From Excoecaria cochinchinensis (lineage: Eukaryota; Streptophyta; Magnoliopsida; Malpighiales; Euphorbiaceae), in assembly GCA_947683425.1 (NCBI GenBank), contig CANTUQ010000070.1, positions 1,204,001-1,268,000 of the forward strand: a stretch of DNA of 64,000 bases. Direction: 5' to 3'. The notes under the pieces were generated by a model. That model ran no database searches. It was not told the origin of the DNA and saw nothing but the letters and a program-made list of their open reading frames with translations. Positions 21,510-33,335 of the stretch are shown one piece after another. How positions within the stretch are numbered: the stretch's first letter is position 1; each line of letters starts with the position of its first letter. Made by a program: the position numbers and the translations under genes.

Positions 21510-22035
21510 ATGGGAACAACCTTGCACATCTATAAGATGAAGGATTTGATGAGAATGGGGCATGATCATCAACTACTGAAAAATGAAGATTTCAGTAAAT
21601 TTCTAGCTTTATACATTGAAAATTGTCCTAAATTGGTGAATGCAATTCCTTGCAATTTGATGCCAAGTCTTCAAAACCTAGAAAAGCTTATTGTCCAGTG
21701 GTGTAGATCATTGGAGGAGATATTTAAGTATGAAGGAGAGTATAATTGTGAAGGAGCATTCTCTCATCTTCAAGAAATTTAGTTGGAATTTTTGATGAAT
21801 CTGAAGCATATATTCAACTAAATTCCGAAAGAAATTGTTGGGTTTCAAAACCTAAGAAGCCTAAGAGTTGATTGGTGCAAAAGTTTGAGAAACATATTCT
21901 CAGTTTTAGTGGCAAGTTGGATGCTACAAGTCCAAGAACTACAAGTATCTTGCTGCTCAGAGTTGAAGGAAATAGAAATTCTGAATGATTCCACTATCCA
22001 AGTAGAAGAGCAGAGTGGTGATGAAGGTGATTAAT
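21510..22035 (+). pseudogene. NLR copy 1, degenerate exon 4
   Basis: Matches copy 2 exon 4 (49295-50043) up to about 21975. The acceptor position reads AATGCATATGGG, where copy 2 has AATGCAGCTGGG, so the AG is lost. A TAG at 21780-21782 interrupts the frame. Beyond 21975 the sequence no longer follows exon 4; it instead resembles the region after the copy 2 stop (GTAGAAGAG, compare 51266-51310), as if about 1.5 kb including intron 4 had been deleted. Confidence 0.75.
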
Positions 22036-22521
22036 TGTTCAGTTGCTCTGATAGTTGTAGAACAAGTCTGTTTTATATTTGATAGAGTATTCTACATCAA
22101 AATTTGAAAGTTGAACCTACATTATTCAAATTAAAGAGAAGTCCAATTTGATTAAGTGTAAATATTTTATTAATACATTAAAACTTATAAATTAGCTTTT
22201 TGAGCCAACAGCGTGCATGCTGGAGAGGGACGCCTGCTGGTGCGCTTGTCTCTCATGCTAGTTGCCGCCAACCTCCAAAAATATATATATTTTTTTTAAT
22301 ACAACTTTGACAAGTAAATTATCACTTTCAATATTTTTGTTTTTTAATAAACATTAAAATGTTACTTGATAACTCTAATATGTACTATTTTGAGACCTGA
22401 TATCTACACATATATATTATAATTTAATGAAAATAGTTAGTTATGTGTTAAAGTAATCATTTTTTTATTAATATTAACATATTAAAAATCTACAAAAATT
22501 AATTTTATAGAATTCAGTATT
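22036..22521. other. 3' flank of NLR copy 1
   Basis: AT-rich, non-coding. A short GC-rich island at about 22208-22275 has no recognisable identity. The sequence ends at the 8-bp target duplication TCAGTATT (22514-22521) of the next element. Confidence 0.5.
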
Positions 22522-23475
22522 TAGAGGTGAGCATGGACCGGTTAACCGGTCCATAAGTCACAAAAAAAATCAGTTCATTAACTATCGATTTTTAAAAATC
22601 ACTAATCATTAATCAGTCCGTTACTATCGGTTAACCAGTTTATCCGTTTCGAATTTTTGGATCAGTTAACCAATATTATTTCAGTTAACCACTATAATTA
22701 TAAGATGTATTCATAAAAAAATTAAAATGTTCAAAATAGTTAAAAATAAAAACTAGAAACCAAATATAATTCAATATAATATTCAAATTATAAATATAAA
22801 CTAAAAATATTGTATCAATATGCATGCATGGGATAGAAAAATGTAATAAATGGAAAATTATAATTTATTAATTTTATTAAATATTAATTATTACTTGTAA
22901 CAAAATTTTTTATTTTTGAAGCAAAATATATTTAATTCGAATTGTAAGTGTTAAATACTACCTATAAGAATATTAAAACTAACATTCCACATTTTAATTG
23001 AATATTATTTATCATATAAATTTTAATAATTTAAATATAAAATATTTTAATTAAATAGTTAAAATTATTAAATTAATTATAATTAGAAATTAATTATATA
23101 TACTAAAAAGTTTAAAAGATAAAAAATTTTGTACATGTGGAAATAAAATTAAATCACAGATGTAACTTTTTGTTAATTATTAATGTTATGTAACTTTTCA
23201 AATATATTATGATTTTCATTATTAAAAAATTGATAAATCAAGAAACAATAATAAATACTACATAGACATATTGAATAATTAATAAATTAATTAAAAATTT
23301 GGTTATCGGTTCAGTTAATCAGTTACGTGAGTCAAAACCATTAACCAGTGTATTAATATCGATTTTTTCAAAACATTAACCATTAACCAGTTTATTATAA
23401 TCGATTAACCAGTAATATCGATTTAATTTCAGATCGATTTACCGATTAACCGCATCAATTTTTTTTCTTACCCTA
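22522..23475. mobile_element. hAT-like non-autonomous element, 8-bp TSD
   Basis: Ends TAGAGGTGAGCA on the left and TAGGGTAAGAAA on the reverse strand at the right, flanked by TCAGTATT (22514-22521 and 23476-23483). An 8-bp duplication is typical of hAT elements. The interior is AT-rich, with many GGTTAACC/ACCGATTAAC words near both ends and no open frame. Confidence 0.7.
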
Positions 23476-23603
23476 TCAGTATTACATATATTTCCTAACA
23501 AAATAGAATTTTGGTAGAGATATAATAAGAAAAGCGAGAGATTTTTGTTTCTTCAAATTGCAAAGGTGTGTTTTATCTGGTTTGTGCTTGGTTCTGCCAC
23601 TAA

Positions 23604-24176
23604 CCCTTTATTTGGATCGGTGGAGGTGGAGGTTATTGATCGTTTGTTTGCAAAATTGAGAAGTAATTGGGAGTAAATGAATGGAAATTGAATTTTTCAA
23701 TTTTCTCTCAATCTTCTAAAATATTTCCTTCCGATTTGGAGAGAAAGCAGAGAAAATGAAAGATGAAGGGTGAATGAAGAACAAAAATAATGAGATTTAT
23801 ACAAGCTAGATTGAAGGGTAAAAGGCAAATGTAAGATGAAGGGGATGAAGTAGAGGGTAAATTTCTGGGCAAAAAAAGGATGGCGATGGAGAAGATGAAG
23901 TTAGGATTAATAAGGAGCAATTTTCATAGGAAACAAGAAGAGAAAGAAGAGAAAGAACAGTGGAGGTGAAGAAGAAGATGGCGAACGATTAAGGGGAGGA
24001 CGAACACGATGAACAGTAAAAATTTAAGGAAGAAAAGCGAAAAAAATTTATACGAAACCAAATAATAGAAATCAAAATAAGGAAAATTTAATTTCTATTA
24101 CTTTCGTTTCGCTTCTTTTCCTCTCGTTAAAGTAAATGGGAGTAATAATTGGAATTACTCCCGTCCAAACAAAGGG
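23604..24176. mobile_element. Tourist-like MITE
   Basis: Inverted ends CCCTTTATTTGGATCGG on the left and CCCTTTGTTTGGACGGG on the reverse strand at the right, flanked by TAA (23601-23603 and 24177-24179). It includes a purine-rich stretch (23730-24010) that gives a spurious open frame on the minus strand. Confidence 0.7.
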
Positions 24177-24179
24177 TAA

Positions 24180-24316
24180 AGCTCTAATTTCTGTTTTTAA
24201 AAGATACAAAGATCGATTACGGGGCTGGCCTCGGCTACCTCAACCTCTTTTTCATCTTCAATCTGTGGTTCTACAGCAACAAGGCCGATATCATCTCTCC
24301 AGCGCCACCTCCACTT
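24180..24316 (+). other. Short unique segment before the Copia element
   Basis: Between the MITE and the Copia LTR. Joined across the Copia insertion to 29284-29486, a frame stays open, so this could be the first exon or 5' UTR of the dienelactone hydrolase pseudogene further right. That link is inference only; the predicted peptide is not one I recognise. Confidence 0.3.
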
Positions 24317-24679
24317 TGTTAAAAAAATTAATAAACTTAATTTAAATTAGAATAAAAAAAATTATAAAAAAGAAAAAAATGAAAAGTTAGAAAATGGGAC
24401 ACCTAAGTTATAGTTGGAAAGTGTTTTATTTTGTGGTATAGAATTATTTCCAACCACTTGAGTTGGTGTCACTAATTATGTTGCCATTTAATTTCTTTTT
24501 CTTTTGAGTTGGCAAGCATATGTTAATCTCTTTTCTAGCTCTATAAATAGAGCATAAACTTGAGTGTAATATGTGTGTCAAGTAAGGAAGAACAATAATA
24601 AGAGTGTGTTGTTCTCTCATTTCAAATCCTTGTTCTCTCTAATAATTCTTTCAATTAAAATTATTATTTTCTTCCAACA
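24317..24679 (+). repeat. 5' LTR of the Copia element
   Basis: 363 bp with a TATAAATA promoter word at 24542-24549, about 140 bases before its end. Confidence 0.93.
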
Positions 24680-24682
24680 AAG

Positions 24683-24696
24683 TGGTATCAGAGCCC
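24683..24696 (+). promoter_or_regulatory. Primer-binding site, initiator methionine tRNA type
   Basis: TGGTATCAGAGCCC lies three bases after the 5' LTR. This is the standard plant Copia primer site complementary to the 3' end of initiator tRNA-Met. Confidence 0.9.
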
Positions 24697-24805
24697 AGTT
24701 TTTTTTTCTTAGTATGCTCTGTGGTTGCAACATAGTCTGATCTTCCATATCAGAAAAGAAATTTTTTTGGGTTATAGTGAGTGTTGAGAGATTCTACCAA
24801 AAAAA

Positions 24806-27800
24806 ATGAATGCCAATTCTAGTATCTCTTTTCAATTCCCTCAGCTTACAAAAACCAATTATACAAATTGGTGCATTCGGATGAAAGCTTTATTAGGATC
24901 CCAAGATGTTTGGGAAATTGTTGAAAAAGGTTATGAAGTTCCGGCAGATGAGGCAGGACTATCACAAGCAGAAAAAGATAGTCTCCAAAAAAATCGTATA
25001 AACGATCAAAAGGCACTCACGCTCATCCACCAAGGATTGGATGACGTAATGTTTGAAAAGGTAGCCGATGCTACTACTTCTAAAAAAGCATGGGAAATTT
25101 TACGAGTTTCTCTTCAAGGTGAAGAGAAAGTAAAAAAGGTTCGTCTGCAGATGCTGAGAGGAGAATTTGAAATGATAAAGATGAAAGAGACTGAAGGAGT
25201 TATCGATTACTCCTCACGAGTAAAATCTGTCGTTAATCAAATGCGACAGTATGGAGAAAGAATTGAAGAATCAAGAATAGTTGAAAAGATCCTGCGATCA
25301 CTATTGCCAAAATTTAACTATATAGTGGTAGCCATGGAAGAATCCAAAGACATTGGTACTATGACTGTTGATGAAGTCATAGGGTCCTTGCAAGCTCGTG
25401 AAGAAAGAATTATGAAGCAGAGAGAAGAGTCAACAGAACAAGTCTTGGCAATAAAGACTTCATTCAAAGATAGAGAAAAAGACCGACGAAGAAACCAATC
25501 CGAAAGAGGACGCGGTAGAGGACAAGGAGGAAATGAAAGAGGACAAGGACATGGACGAAATCAACAACAACGAAGAGAAGACAATAATTATGACAACAAT
25601 GAAGGAGGCACTCATTTCACAAGAGGACGAGGACGTGGACGCGGACGTGCAAGAAGAGTCTGGAGGTCGAATAATGGACGTGACAAATCCAACATCCAGT
25701 GTTACAACTGCTCTAAATATGGTCACTACGCATCAGAATGTTGGAGTCCTCCTAAGGAGGTGGAGGAAAAGGCAAATAACATCCAAGATGAGGATGTGGC
25801 AGGCACAGTTTTTCTCACTTATGAAGGAGAAGAAAGTCACAAGAACAACATATGGTATCTTGACAACGCAGCAAGCAACCATATGTGTGGAGATAAGAAG
25901 ATGTTCGTGGAACTTGACCAGTCCATCAACGGTAATGTTGTATTTGGAGATTCCTCAAAGATTCCCATCACAGGCAAAGGAACTATTCTTATTCGACTAA
26001 AGAATGGTGCTCACCGGTTCATTAACAATGTTTATTATGTTCCAAATATGAAAAGTAATATTTTGAGTTTGGGACAACTTTTGGAGAAAAATTATGAAGT
26101 GCATATGGTGGATCGAAAATTATTGTTGTTGAACGAGAAAAAGGAGCTGTTAGCTAGAGTGCCCATGTCAAAGAATCGCATGTTCACACTCAACATTCAG
26201 ACAGATGTGGCAAAATGCTTAAAAGCTTGTGTGAAGAGTTCTCATTGGCTTTGGCATCTGAGGTTTGGACATCTCAACTTTGGAGGCCTAAAGTTATTGA
26301 GTCAGAAGAAGATGGTGCATGGCTTACCACCCATTGATCAACCACATCAACTTTGTGAGGGATGTCTTGTTGGGAAACAATCTAGAACCAATTTTCCAAA
26401 GGAGTCTATGTCAAGAGCAAAGGCACCACTTGAGCTAATTCATGCAGATGTTTGTGGACCAATGACTCCAATGTCATTAGGTAACAACAAATATTTCTTG
26501 CTATTCATTGATGATTATAGCAGAAAGACTTGGGTTTATTTTTTGAAGGAAAAGTCAGAAGTTTTTGGAGCATTCAAGAAATTTAAAGCTCTCATTGAGA
26601 AATAAAGCGGCCGTTACATCAAAGCCCTACGATCTGATCGAGGAGGAGAATCCACATCCAATGAATTCAAGAGATTCTATGAGGAGTATGGGATTCGTCA
26701 TTTTCTATCTGTTCCCAGATCTCCCCAACAGAATTGTGTTGTGGAAAGAAAGAATAGAACGGTGCTTGATATGGTGAGAGGCATGTTGAAGAGCAAAAAT
26801 TTACCAAATGAGCTATGGGCAGAAGCAGTTAATTGTGCAGTCTACTTTTTGAACCGATCACCAACAACAAGTGTTTGGAATAGAACACCCCAAGAAGCGT
26901 GGAACGGAAGAAAGCCAAACATTTCTCACTTACGTATTTTTGGAAGTGTCGCACATGTACATATTCCAGATGAAGAAAGAAGGAAGCTGGATGACAAAAG
27001 TAAGAAGTACCTGTTTGTTGGCTACTCAGAACATTCAAAAGGATACAAGATGTTTGATCCTGATTCCCGAAAGATAATCATCAGCAGGGACGTGACTATT
27101 GATGAAGAAGCAGTTTGGGATTGGAGCAGTGATAAGCAGAAGAACTATAGTTTTTATCCATTCACTATGGATGAAAATAATGATCGTGATCCAGAGAAAG
27201 CAGCCACAACACAAGAGTCAAATATACCTCTTTCAAGTACATCTCCTAGAGGAGATGAAGACCTGAGTGAAAGTCCAAGACAGAGGCCAAGAAAGTTGAG
27301 ACGAGTTGAAGATCTATATGATGTCACAAGAGATCTTAGTGACGAACTAACTCTTTATTGTCATTTTGTTGATAGTGAACCAATTGATGCAGAGGAAGCA
27401 ATGAAAGATGAGCAATGGAGAAAAGCCATGGAGGAGGAGATTCAAGCAATTGAGAAGAACAAGACATGGGAGTTGACCTCACTTCCAGCAAACCAAAAAC
27501 CCATTGGTGTCAAATGGGTGTTCAAAGCTAAGAAAGATGCAGCAGGAGAAGTTGTGAGACACAAAGCAAGACTAGTGGCAAAAGGGTTCAGTCAAAGACC
27601 CGGAATTGACTACAATGAAATTTTTGCTCCAGTTGCTAGATTGGAAACTATCAGGATGGTAATCTCGATTGCTGTACAAAATGAGTGGAAAATTCATCAG
27701 ATGGATGTCAAGTCAGCCTTCCTCAATGGATACTTGGAGGAGGAAATTTACATTCAGCAACCTCCTGGTTATGTTGTCAAAGGACATGAAGATAAAGTGC

Positions 27801-28903
27801 TGAAATTAAAGAAAGCATTGTATGGGCTCAAACAAGAACCACGAGCCTGGAACAGTCGCATTGATAAATATTTTCAGGAAAATGGTTTTGTCAAATGCCC
27901 CCACGAGTATGCCATGTACGTGAAAGTAAAAGATGGAGATTTGCTAATTGTTTGTTTATACGTAGATGACTTAATTTTCACAGGGAACAATCCGCAAATG
28001 TTTGAAGATTTTAAAAAGACAATGGCTCGTGAGTTTAATATGACTGACATTGGCCTCATGTCATTTTATCTTGGCATTGAAGTGAAGCAGAATGATGATG
28101 GTATTTTTATTTCTCAAAGTGGCTTTGCAAACGAGATCTTAAAGAAGTTCAAAATGGAGAATTGCAATCCTGTCAGCACTCCTGTTGAATGCAACTTGAA
28201 ATTGACCAAGGATGAACATGGAAAGAAAGTCAATCCAACAATATTTCGAAGCTTGATTGGAAGCTTGAGATATTTGACGTGTACGAGACCCGATATTCTA
28301 TGTGCAGTTGGACTTGTAAGCAGATACATGGAGTCACCAATTGAGTCACATTGGAATGCAGCAAAAAGAATACTCCGATATATAAAAGGTACAACAAATT
28401 TTGGTTTACATTATTCAAAATCTGAAGATGTCAAATTAGTTGGCTACTACGATAGTGATTGGGCTGGTGATAAGGATGATCGAAAAAGTACTACAGACTT
28501 TGTATTTTTCCTTGGTAACACAGCATTTACTTGGAGTTCAAAGAAGCAACCTATTGTGACCTTGTCAACCTGTGAAGCTGAATATGTTGCTGCGAACGCA
28601 TGTGTGTGTCATGCAATATGGCTGAGAAGATTGTTGAAGGATTTGCAGATGGCTCAACACAATCCAACAAAAATTTTTATTGATAATAAATCGGCATTGG
28701 CGTTGGCGAAAAATCCAGTTTTTCATGATCGAAGCAAGCACATCGACACGAGATATCATTTCATTAGAGAATGCATCGAGCAAAAGGAGATGATATTGAA
28801 ATATGTGGAAACACAAGATCAAATTGCAGACATTTTCACAAAACCGCTCAAATCTGATACGTTTAATAAATTGCGAGCATTATTGGGAGTTACCGAAAAT
28901 TAA
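24806..28903 (+). CDS. Copia gag-pol polyprotein with one in-frame stop
   Basis: 1365 codons in one frame, broken only by TAA at 26603-26605 (codon 600). Order: gag of the UBN2 type (residues about 10-200); an RG-rich basic stretch; zinc knuckle CYNCSKYGHYASEC from residue 299; protease with DNAASNHM near 353; integrase zinc region with HLRFGHLN; the catalytic core with HADVCGPM (D548), SDRGGE and VERKNR; reverse transcriptase with WVFKAKKDAAGEV and YVDD at 1052-1055; and RNase H with DSDWAGD and the DRSKHIDTRYHFIRE motif. The stop lies within the integrase core. The likely change is C to T in a glutamine codon. Resembles Tnt1-type (Tork-like) polyproteins; lineage assigned with modest certainty. 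Confidence 0.93.
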
Positions 28904-28907
28904 GTTT

Positions 28908-28916
28908 AAGGGGGAA
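28908..28916 (+). promoter_or_regulatory. Polypurine tract of the Copia element
   Basis: AAGGGGGAA directly before the 3' LTR; priming site for plus-strand DNA. Confidence 0.85.
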
Positions 28917-29278
28917 TGTTAAAAAAATTAATAAACTTAATTTAAATTAGAATAAAAAAATTATAAAAAAGAAAAAAATGAAAAGTTAGAAAATGGGACA
29001 CCTAAGTTATAGTTGGAAAGTGTTTTATTTTGTGGTATAGAATTATTTCCAACCACTTGAGTTGGTGTCACTAATTATGTTGCCATTTAATTTCTTTTTC
29101 TTTTGAGTTGGCAAGCATATGTTAATCTCTTTTCTAGCTCTATAAATAGAGCATAAACTTGAGTGTAATATGTGTGTCAAGTAAGGAAGAACAATAATAA
29201 GAGTGTGTTGTTCTCTCATTTCTAATCCTTGTTCTCTCTAATAATTCTTTCAATTAAAATTATTATTTTCTTCCAACA
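28917..29278 (+). repeat. 3' LTR of the Copia element
   Basis: 362 bp, nearly identical to the 5' LTR. It ends at the right TSD CACTT (29279-29283). Confidence 0.93.
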
Positions 29279-29283
29279 CACTT

Positions 29284-30130
29284 CCCATCGAACTCTTCTT
29301 ATCCATTGCTCCGTTTTCTTGTACGTTCCTTTTCCTTCCCTCAGTTTTAATTTTACCACTGAAATTTCTATAATGCATCACCGAAAATCATGGATTCGTC
29401 TTTTATTTTTGCATAGTAGAGAACTGGAGCAATTTGAGCTAAGTCTTGATTCAATGTTGTTTAGAAAGATTGCTTCTTGCTGTTAATTTAACTATGAAGG
29501 AAATTAATTATGCTGTTGGTGTCTTTTCTATACCTTTGATATTGATATGGTAGTAGAGTTATGTGAAAAGGGGGTATGACATCGAAAAGTAATAATGACT
29601 ATAATAATAAAAATAAAAGAAAAAATAGGAATTCCCTAAGAAAAGAATCAAGTTGCCATTGATCTCTATGGCTGCCTGTATTGTAAAATTGTTAATTCAG
29701 CATGACATATTTTACATTTTTGCTTTTGGGTTCAAAATTAGAGATACAAATCAGAAAGGCAGAGCCTCTATTTTTAATAACAATGTATCCCAACCATGTG
29801 CTGCCATATTTAAAACATTACATGAATCATATGAGCATGAAATGTTTTCTGTATTGATATGTGAATATTAGCTTATTTGTTATTCTTATTTGAGCATTAG
29901 AGACGTAACTTTTTACATTTCTTTCATTCAAAAATGTTTGAACCATAATGGTTTCTTGGTCTGGTTGAAACTTGCCAACAATGACCAGCAGTTACAATAA
30001 GTGTAGGTACTGAACTCTATTTTGTGGTAACTTTTCATGTTTGTTAAGCTTTTACACTATTTTTGCTATTGGAGTGAATTATTTACTTGGTCTTGTTGAA
30101 ATTATGAAAATTTTGACTTTAAAGCTTCAG
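29284..30130. other. Non-coding stretch before the hydrolase pseudogene
   Basis: AT-rich with scattered stops. It probably holds upstream intron or 5' sequence of the pseudogene; its end TTAAAGCTTCAG is a plausible acceptor for the first recognisable exon. Confidence 0.4.
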
Positions 30131-31711
30131 TTCATATTCAGAAAAATTGCAATCTGAATGCTCTGAGATCATCTATCAAGAATGTTGCCCACATAGTTTC
30201 TTGTTACCAGTTGAAGATGACATTAATGATGAGGCATGCGAGTTGGTCAATGGAATGGAACTCTCAATTGGGAGGTGTCGATACAATCCATGCTTATCTC
30301 TTAAAGGCAATGAAAAATAACAATGGAACTGGCATATTACTTTTGTCTGATATTTTTTGATATGAAGATTCATCTACAAGGGACTTTGCATACTGCGTTG
30401 CTTTTAATGGCTACAACTGTGTTTGCTGAAACCTTGAAAAAATAACTAAACGATGATATCTATCTAGGTTTTAGTATGCTAGTAAGGGCCACTCTACCCC
30501 AGAACTCTTTCATTTGCTTCAAGTGTTAAAGATATCCCTCCACCAACAAATTTGATTGATATTAACACATTATACAAATTCACAATTTTGGAGGGAGGAA
30601 GAAATTACAATTGAAGTTGGTGAAAAAGGTAATAGTAGAGAAAAAGAGAGAAATCAAGACGTTGAGCAGTGAGAGCTAAAGTTAAAATTACTGGTAGAAT
30701 GCATAGCAACTGTGTGAGAACTGAGAGGGGGTGATGCGTGTGGAAAATAAGCACATAGAGAACAAGAAAATGAAAGCAAATGGAAAGGTGGGTTAGAAAA
30801 GCTAGCCTTCCCTAATTTTCTTCCGGTTAGTTAGTGGACAAGCTATTTTGCATATTCATAGTTGAGTGCTCTTAATTTGTTGGACTAAATTGGTAGTTGA
30901 AGATTTAGGGTGTGTGGTCTTTTTACCATTAAACAGGTTCTTTTTGCTCACCACTGAGTTTTAGCGCAGGTGGTTGCTGAGTTCTCGAATTCAAGCTGTT
31001 ATTAAGACCATATGAAGTAACACAAAATTCCCAACTTTTGACAATTTTTAATTGTGTTTTACAATCTTAAATATTCTGGCCTTTTTTTCCTATTCAATTA
31101 TTAGTTTGATTATTGGTAATAGTACTTGGGCTTCTAATTTGTTAGCAAAAAAAAAAAAAAACCTTTTTAATCATTTCAATTAGTTCATCATAGTTGATAA
31201 GCCTGCACGTTTTAGTCTATTAAATTGTACTGCAGTGTTCTAGTTCCTGACTTATTCTGTGGAGACCCATGGACAAGAGAACGGCCAAAGACTATGCTTG
31301 AACAATGGATAGCAAAACAAAAACCCAATAGGATTGCGAAGGTCATTGCCACAGCAACAAAATGGATGGCTGGTGAATTTTAGCTGCAGGAATCTCAAAG
31401 AAGCTTGGCATAATTGGATTTTTCTTTGGAGGAGGCCGAGTAATAGAGGTGCTATCCTGAGACGGAGGAATTTATTTTGGGATTGGGGTCTCATTTTGTG
31501 GTACAAGGATGGATCCATGTTTAGCCTCAAATGTAAAGGTTCCAGTATTGTTAATTTCAGGGGACAATGATCCACTTTGCTCGGTTAATGAGTTGAAAGA
31601 CATTGAGAAGAGGCTTGGGGAGAGGTCAAAGGTCGTTATTTTTGAGGGAAGAAGGCATGGGCATTTGTAATCATGCGAAATTGGTTGTATGATATGATGG
31701 TTTGGCCTTAG
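30131..31711 (+). pseudogene. Dienelactone hydrolase family (carboxymethylenebutenolidase-like) pseudogene
   Basis: Exon A, about 30131-30415, encodes LPVEDDINDEACELVNGMEL and, after a frame change near 30270-30278, HAYLLKAMKNNNGTGILLLS and DSSTRDFAY. Exon B begins after TGTACTGCAG at 31236 and encodes LVPDLFCGDPWTRERPKT, then after another frame change near 31375 the nucleophile region GIIGFFFGGGRVIEVLS and VPVLLISGDNDPLC. These match plant plastid-type dienelactone hydrolase homologues such as At1g35420. Lesions: TGA at 30358 and 31458, two frameshifts and a deletion that joins the GHG histidine region straight to MRNWLYD. In addition, the usual GFCFGGG cysteine nucleophile is Phe here. The intron shows it is not a processed copy. 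Start exon not identified. Confidence 0.85.
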
Positions 31712-33335
31712 AATGAAATGGAATTATATGCAGATTCATAACGTTTAAACAAAACACCAATTAGATGTGTCTAATTAGTGCAGCTTAACATTTCGGTTAT
31801 TACTCCTTAACTAACATCCCTCTGAATGTTGAAAGTCACTTAGCTTTCGACTTTTTGGAAATATATTAGTGGATGAATTAGTAGTTGTTGTTCTTGTTTC
31901 TTTAGTACCTTCAGTGGTTCCTATACCTGTCATGGGTTCAATGTGAAAATTGTTATGGATTAAATTATAAGAAATTTTTTAAGTCAAGAATGAATCTTTG
32001 TGAACAATGTGGATATCATTTGAAAATGCATTGCCTTTTAGTATCGTAACTGCTATCTATTTTTATACTTGATGTTGAAAGTCATGCAATAAGCATTGCT
32101 TATGCCATCGAGTATGTATGTATGTATGTGCATGGAATCATTCATCTCCCATCTTATCTTCATGAAAGAACAAAAAGAAATTAAGAAAAACTGATCCTTT
32201 GTCATCATGGGATCCACACGTTTTTGGTTTTGCTCCATTGGATATGATCTACACGTTTTTGTCATCGTTGGATTTTTTTCTAGTATTAAAAGTTGGAACA
32301 GGAAGTAGGTGATCATTAAAACGAGAAATTATTGGGCAAGTCCAAGTCGTTGATTTTTTCCTCTTGATTAATAGTATAAGAAATTAGTGACAGACATTGG
32401 CTTTATCTTTTGCTTTCCTACTTATCCTACTTGCTATACTTAATAATTCCCGCAACTACTCTCTTATTTCTCATCTAAATTCTTATGATTTTGGCTCTGT
32501 TGGCAGTGATTTTTGTGCAGGTTTGAATTAAACTTTTACAGTACTAATTAGTGATTTGTGTGTTCTTAATTTCCTAAGCCATTGATTCTTTCATTTTGTT
32601 GTTTATTTGTCATTTTCAGCTGATTCTGGTTAAATCCCTTGCTCTTTTTTTCTCTCGATTTGATATTATTTCTCTGTGTGCTTCCAAAGAAGAAATTCGG
32701 TCTACCATTTTGGATTGTGTAAGTAATTTTTCTTATTTCTTTTTCAAAGTAGCTTTAATTTGATGTCCAAATTGAAATTACGAAAAAACAACTAGATCTG
32801 TCCATATGCAACCAGATCTGTCCATGTGCAACCAGATCTGTGAATTAAATGGCATTTTATTAATTATGTAGTTCATATTTTCTTGCATTTCCTTAATGTG
32901 AATTTATAGTGTCTAATTCGTGTTTTCTTGCCTTTCTTTCAGTTGTTATTATTTTTATTTGATGGTAGATTTTTTGGGTTAGCACTTGGCAGGTAAGTAC
33001 AACTCAGGTAAGTACACTAAAAATAACATTAAAGATGATGGGTTTTTTACGTTTCAAAATTCATTGTATTATTAGTGTTTGTTTACACCTACCCAAAAAT
33101 AAGATCCATCACAGGGAAGTCTTCGGTGCAAAAGTTTAAGGAAGATAAGGCTTTGAGTAATTAATAAGTTGGGATTGGGATTAAAGCAGTTGCTTACACA
33201 AGGACTTATTAGGACTAAATCATAATTCTAATTGGGTTAAGATTACTAAGCTACACTAAAGTTGCAAGGATAATAAAGTGAAGAATATGTTTCAAAATCA
33301 GACTAGAAAGTATCATCAAAATCAATTCCAAATCC
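31712..33335. other. Non-coding flank; shares about 140 bp with the copy 2 flank
   Basis: No gene seen. The part 32161-32300 aligns with 52111-52240 beyond NLR copy 2 (shared words ACTGATC, TTTGTCAT, ATGGGATCC, CACGTTTTTG, TTTTTCTAGTATTAAAA). This suggests both copies of the duplicated unit end in the same flank. A short 20-bp repeat CCAGATCTGTCCATGTGCAA occurs about three times at 32793-32838. Confidence 0.5.

Larger units (their letters stand above)
3536..22035 (+). pseudogene. CC-NB-LRR resistance gene, copy 1 (pseudogene, four exons)
   Basis: Paralogue of the intact gene at 38470-51266. Exons read from the alignment are 3536-6261, 8780-9424, 20655-21089 and about 21510-22035. All four keep recognisable NB or LRR coding sequence. 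Lesions: one G is missing in the P-loop codons near 4061, shifting the frame so that the first product would stop at 4291 after 251 residues; the exon-4 acceptor has changed from AG to AT at 21508-21509; a TAG stands at 21780-21782 where copy 2 has a lysine codon; and after about 21975 the last exon departs from copy 2 and ends early. A Gypsy element of 10.3 kb splits intron 2. The rest of exon 1 is open, so loss of function looks recent. A truncated coiled-coil product could still be made. Confidence 0.88.
24317..29278 (+). mobile_element. Ty1/Copia retrotransposon, young, nearly intact
   Basis: LTRs at 24317-24679 and 28917-29278 begin TGTTAAA and end CCAACA. They differ, by eye, by one base substitution and one base of a homopolymer. 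The 5-bp duplication CACTT flanks the element (24312-24316 and 29279-29283). It carries a PBS, a complete gag-pol frame with a single stop codon and a polypurine tract. It lies in the region between the NLR copies, close to the hydrolase pseudogene. Confidence 0.95.

Noticed and set aside
23708..23920. Minus-strand 70-residue frame
   Set aside because: It falls within the purine-rich interior of a MITE and has no homology that I can see.
24136..24345. Plus-strand open frame before the Copia element
   Set aside because: The ATG lies in a MITE terminus and the end lies in the Copia LTR. Without the Copia insertion the frame is longer, but the peptide is not recognisable.
25460..26000. Open frames on both strands within the Copia gag region
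   Set aside because: They are shadows of the RG-rich and repetitive codons of the true plus-strand polyprotein.
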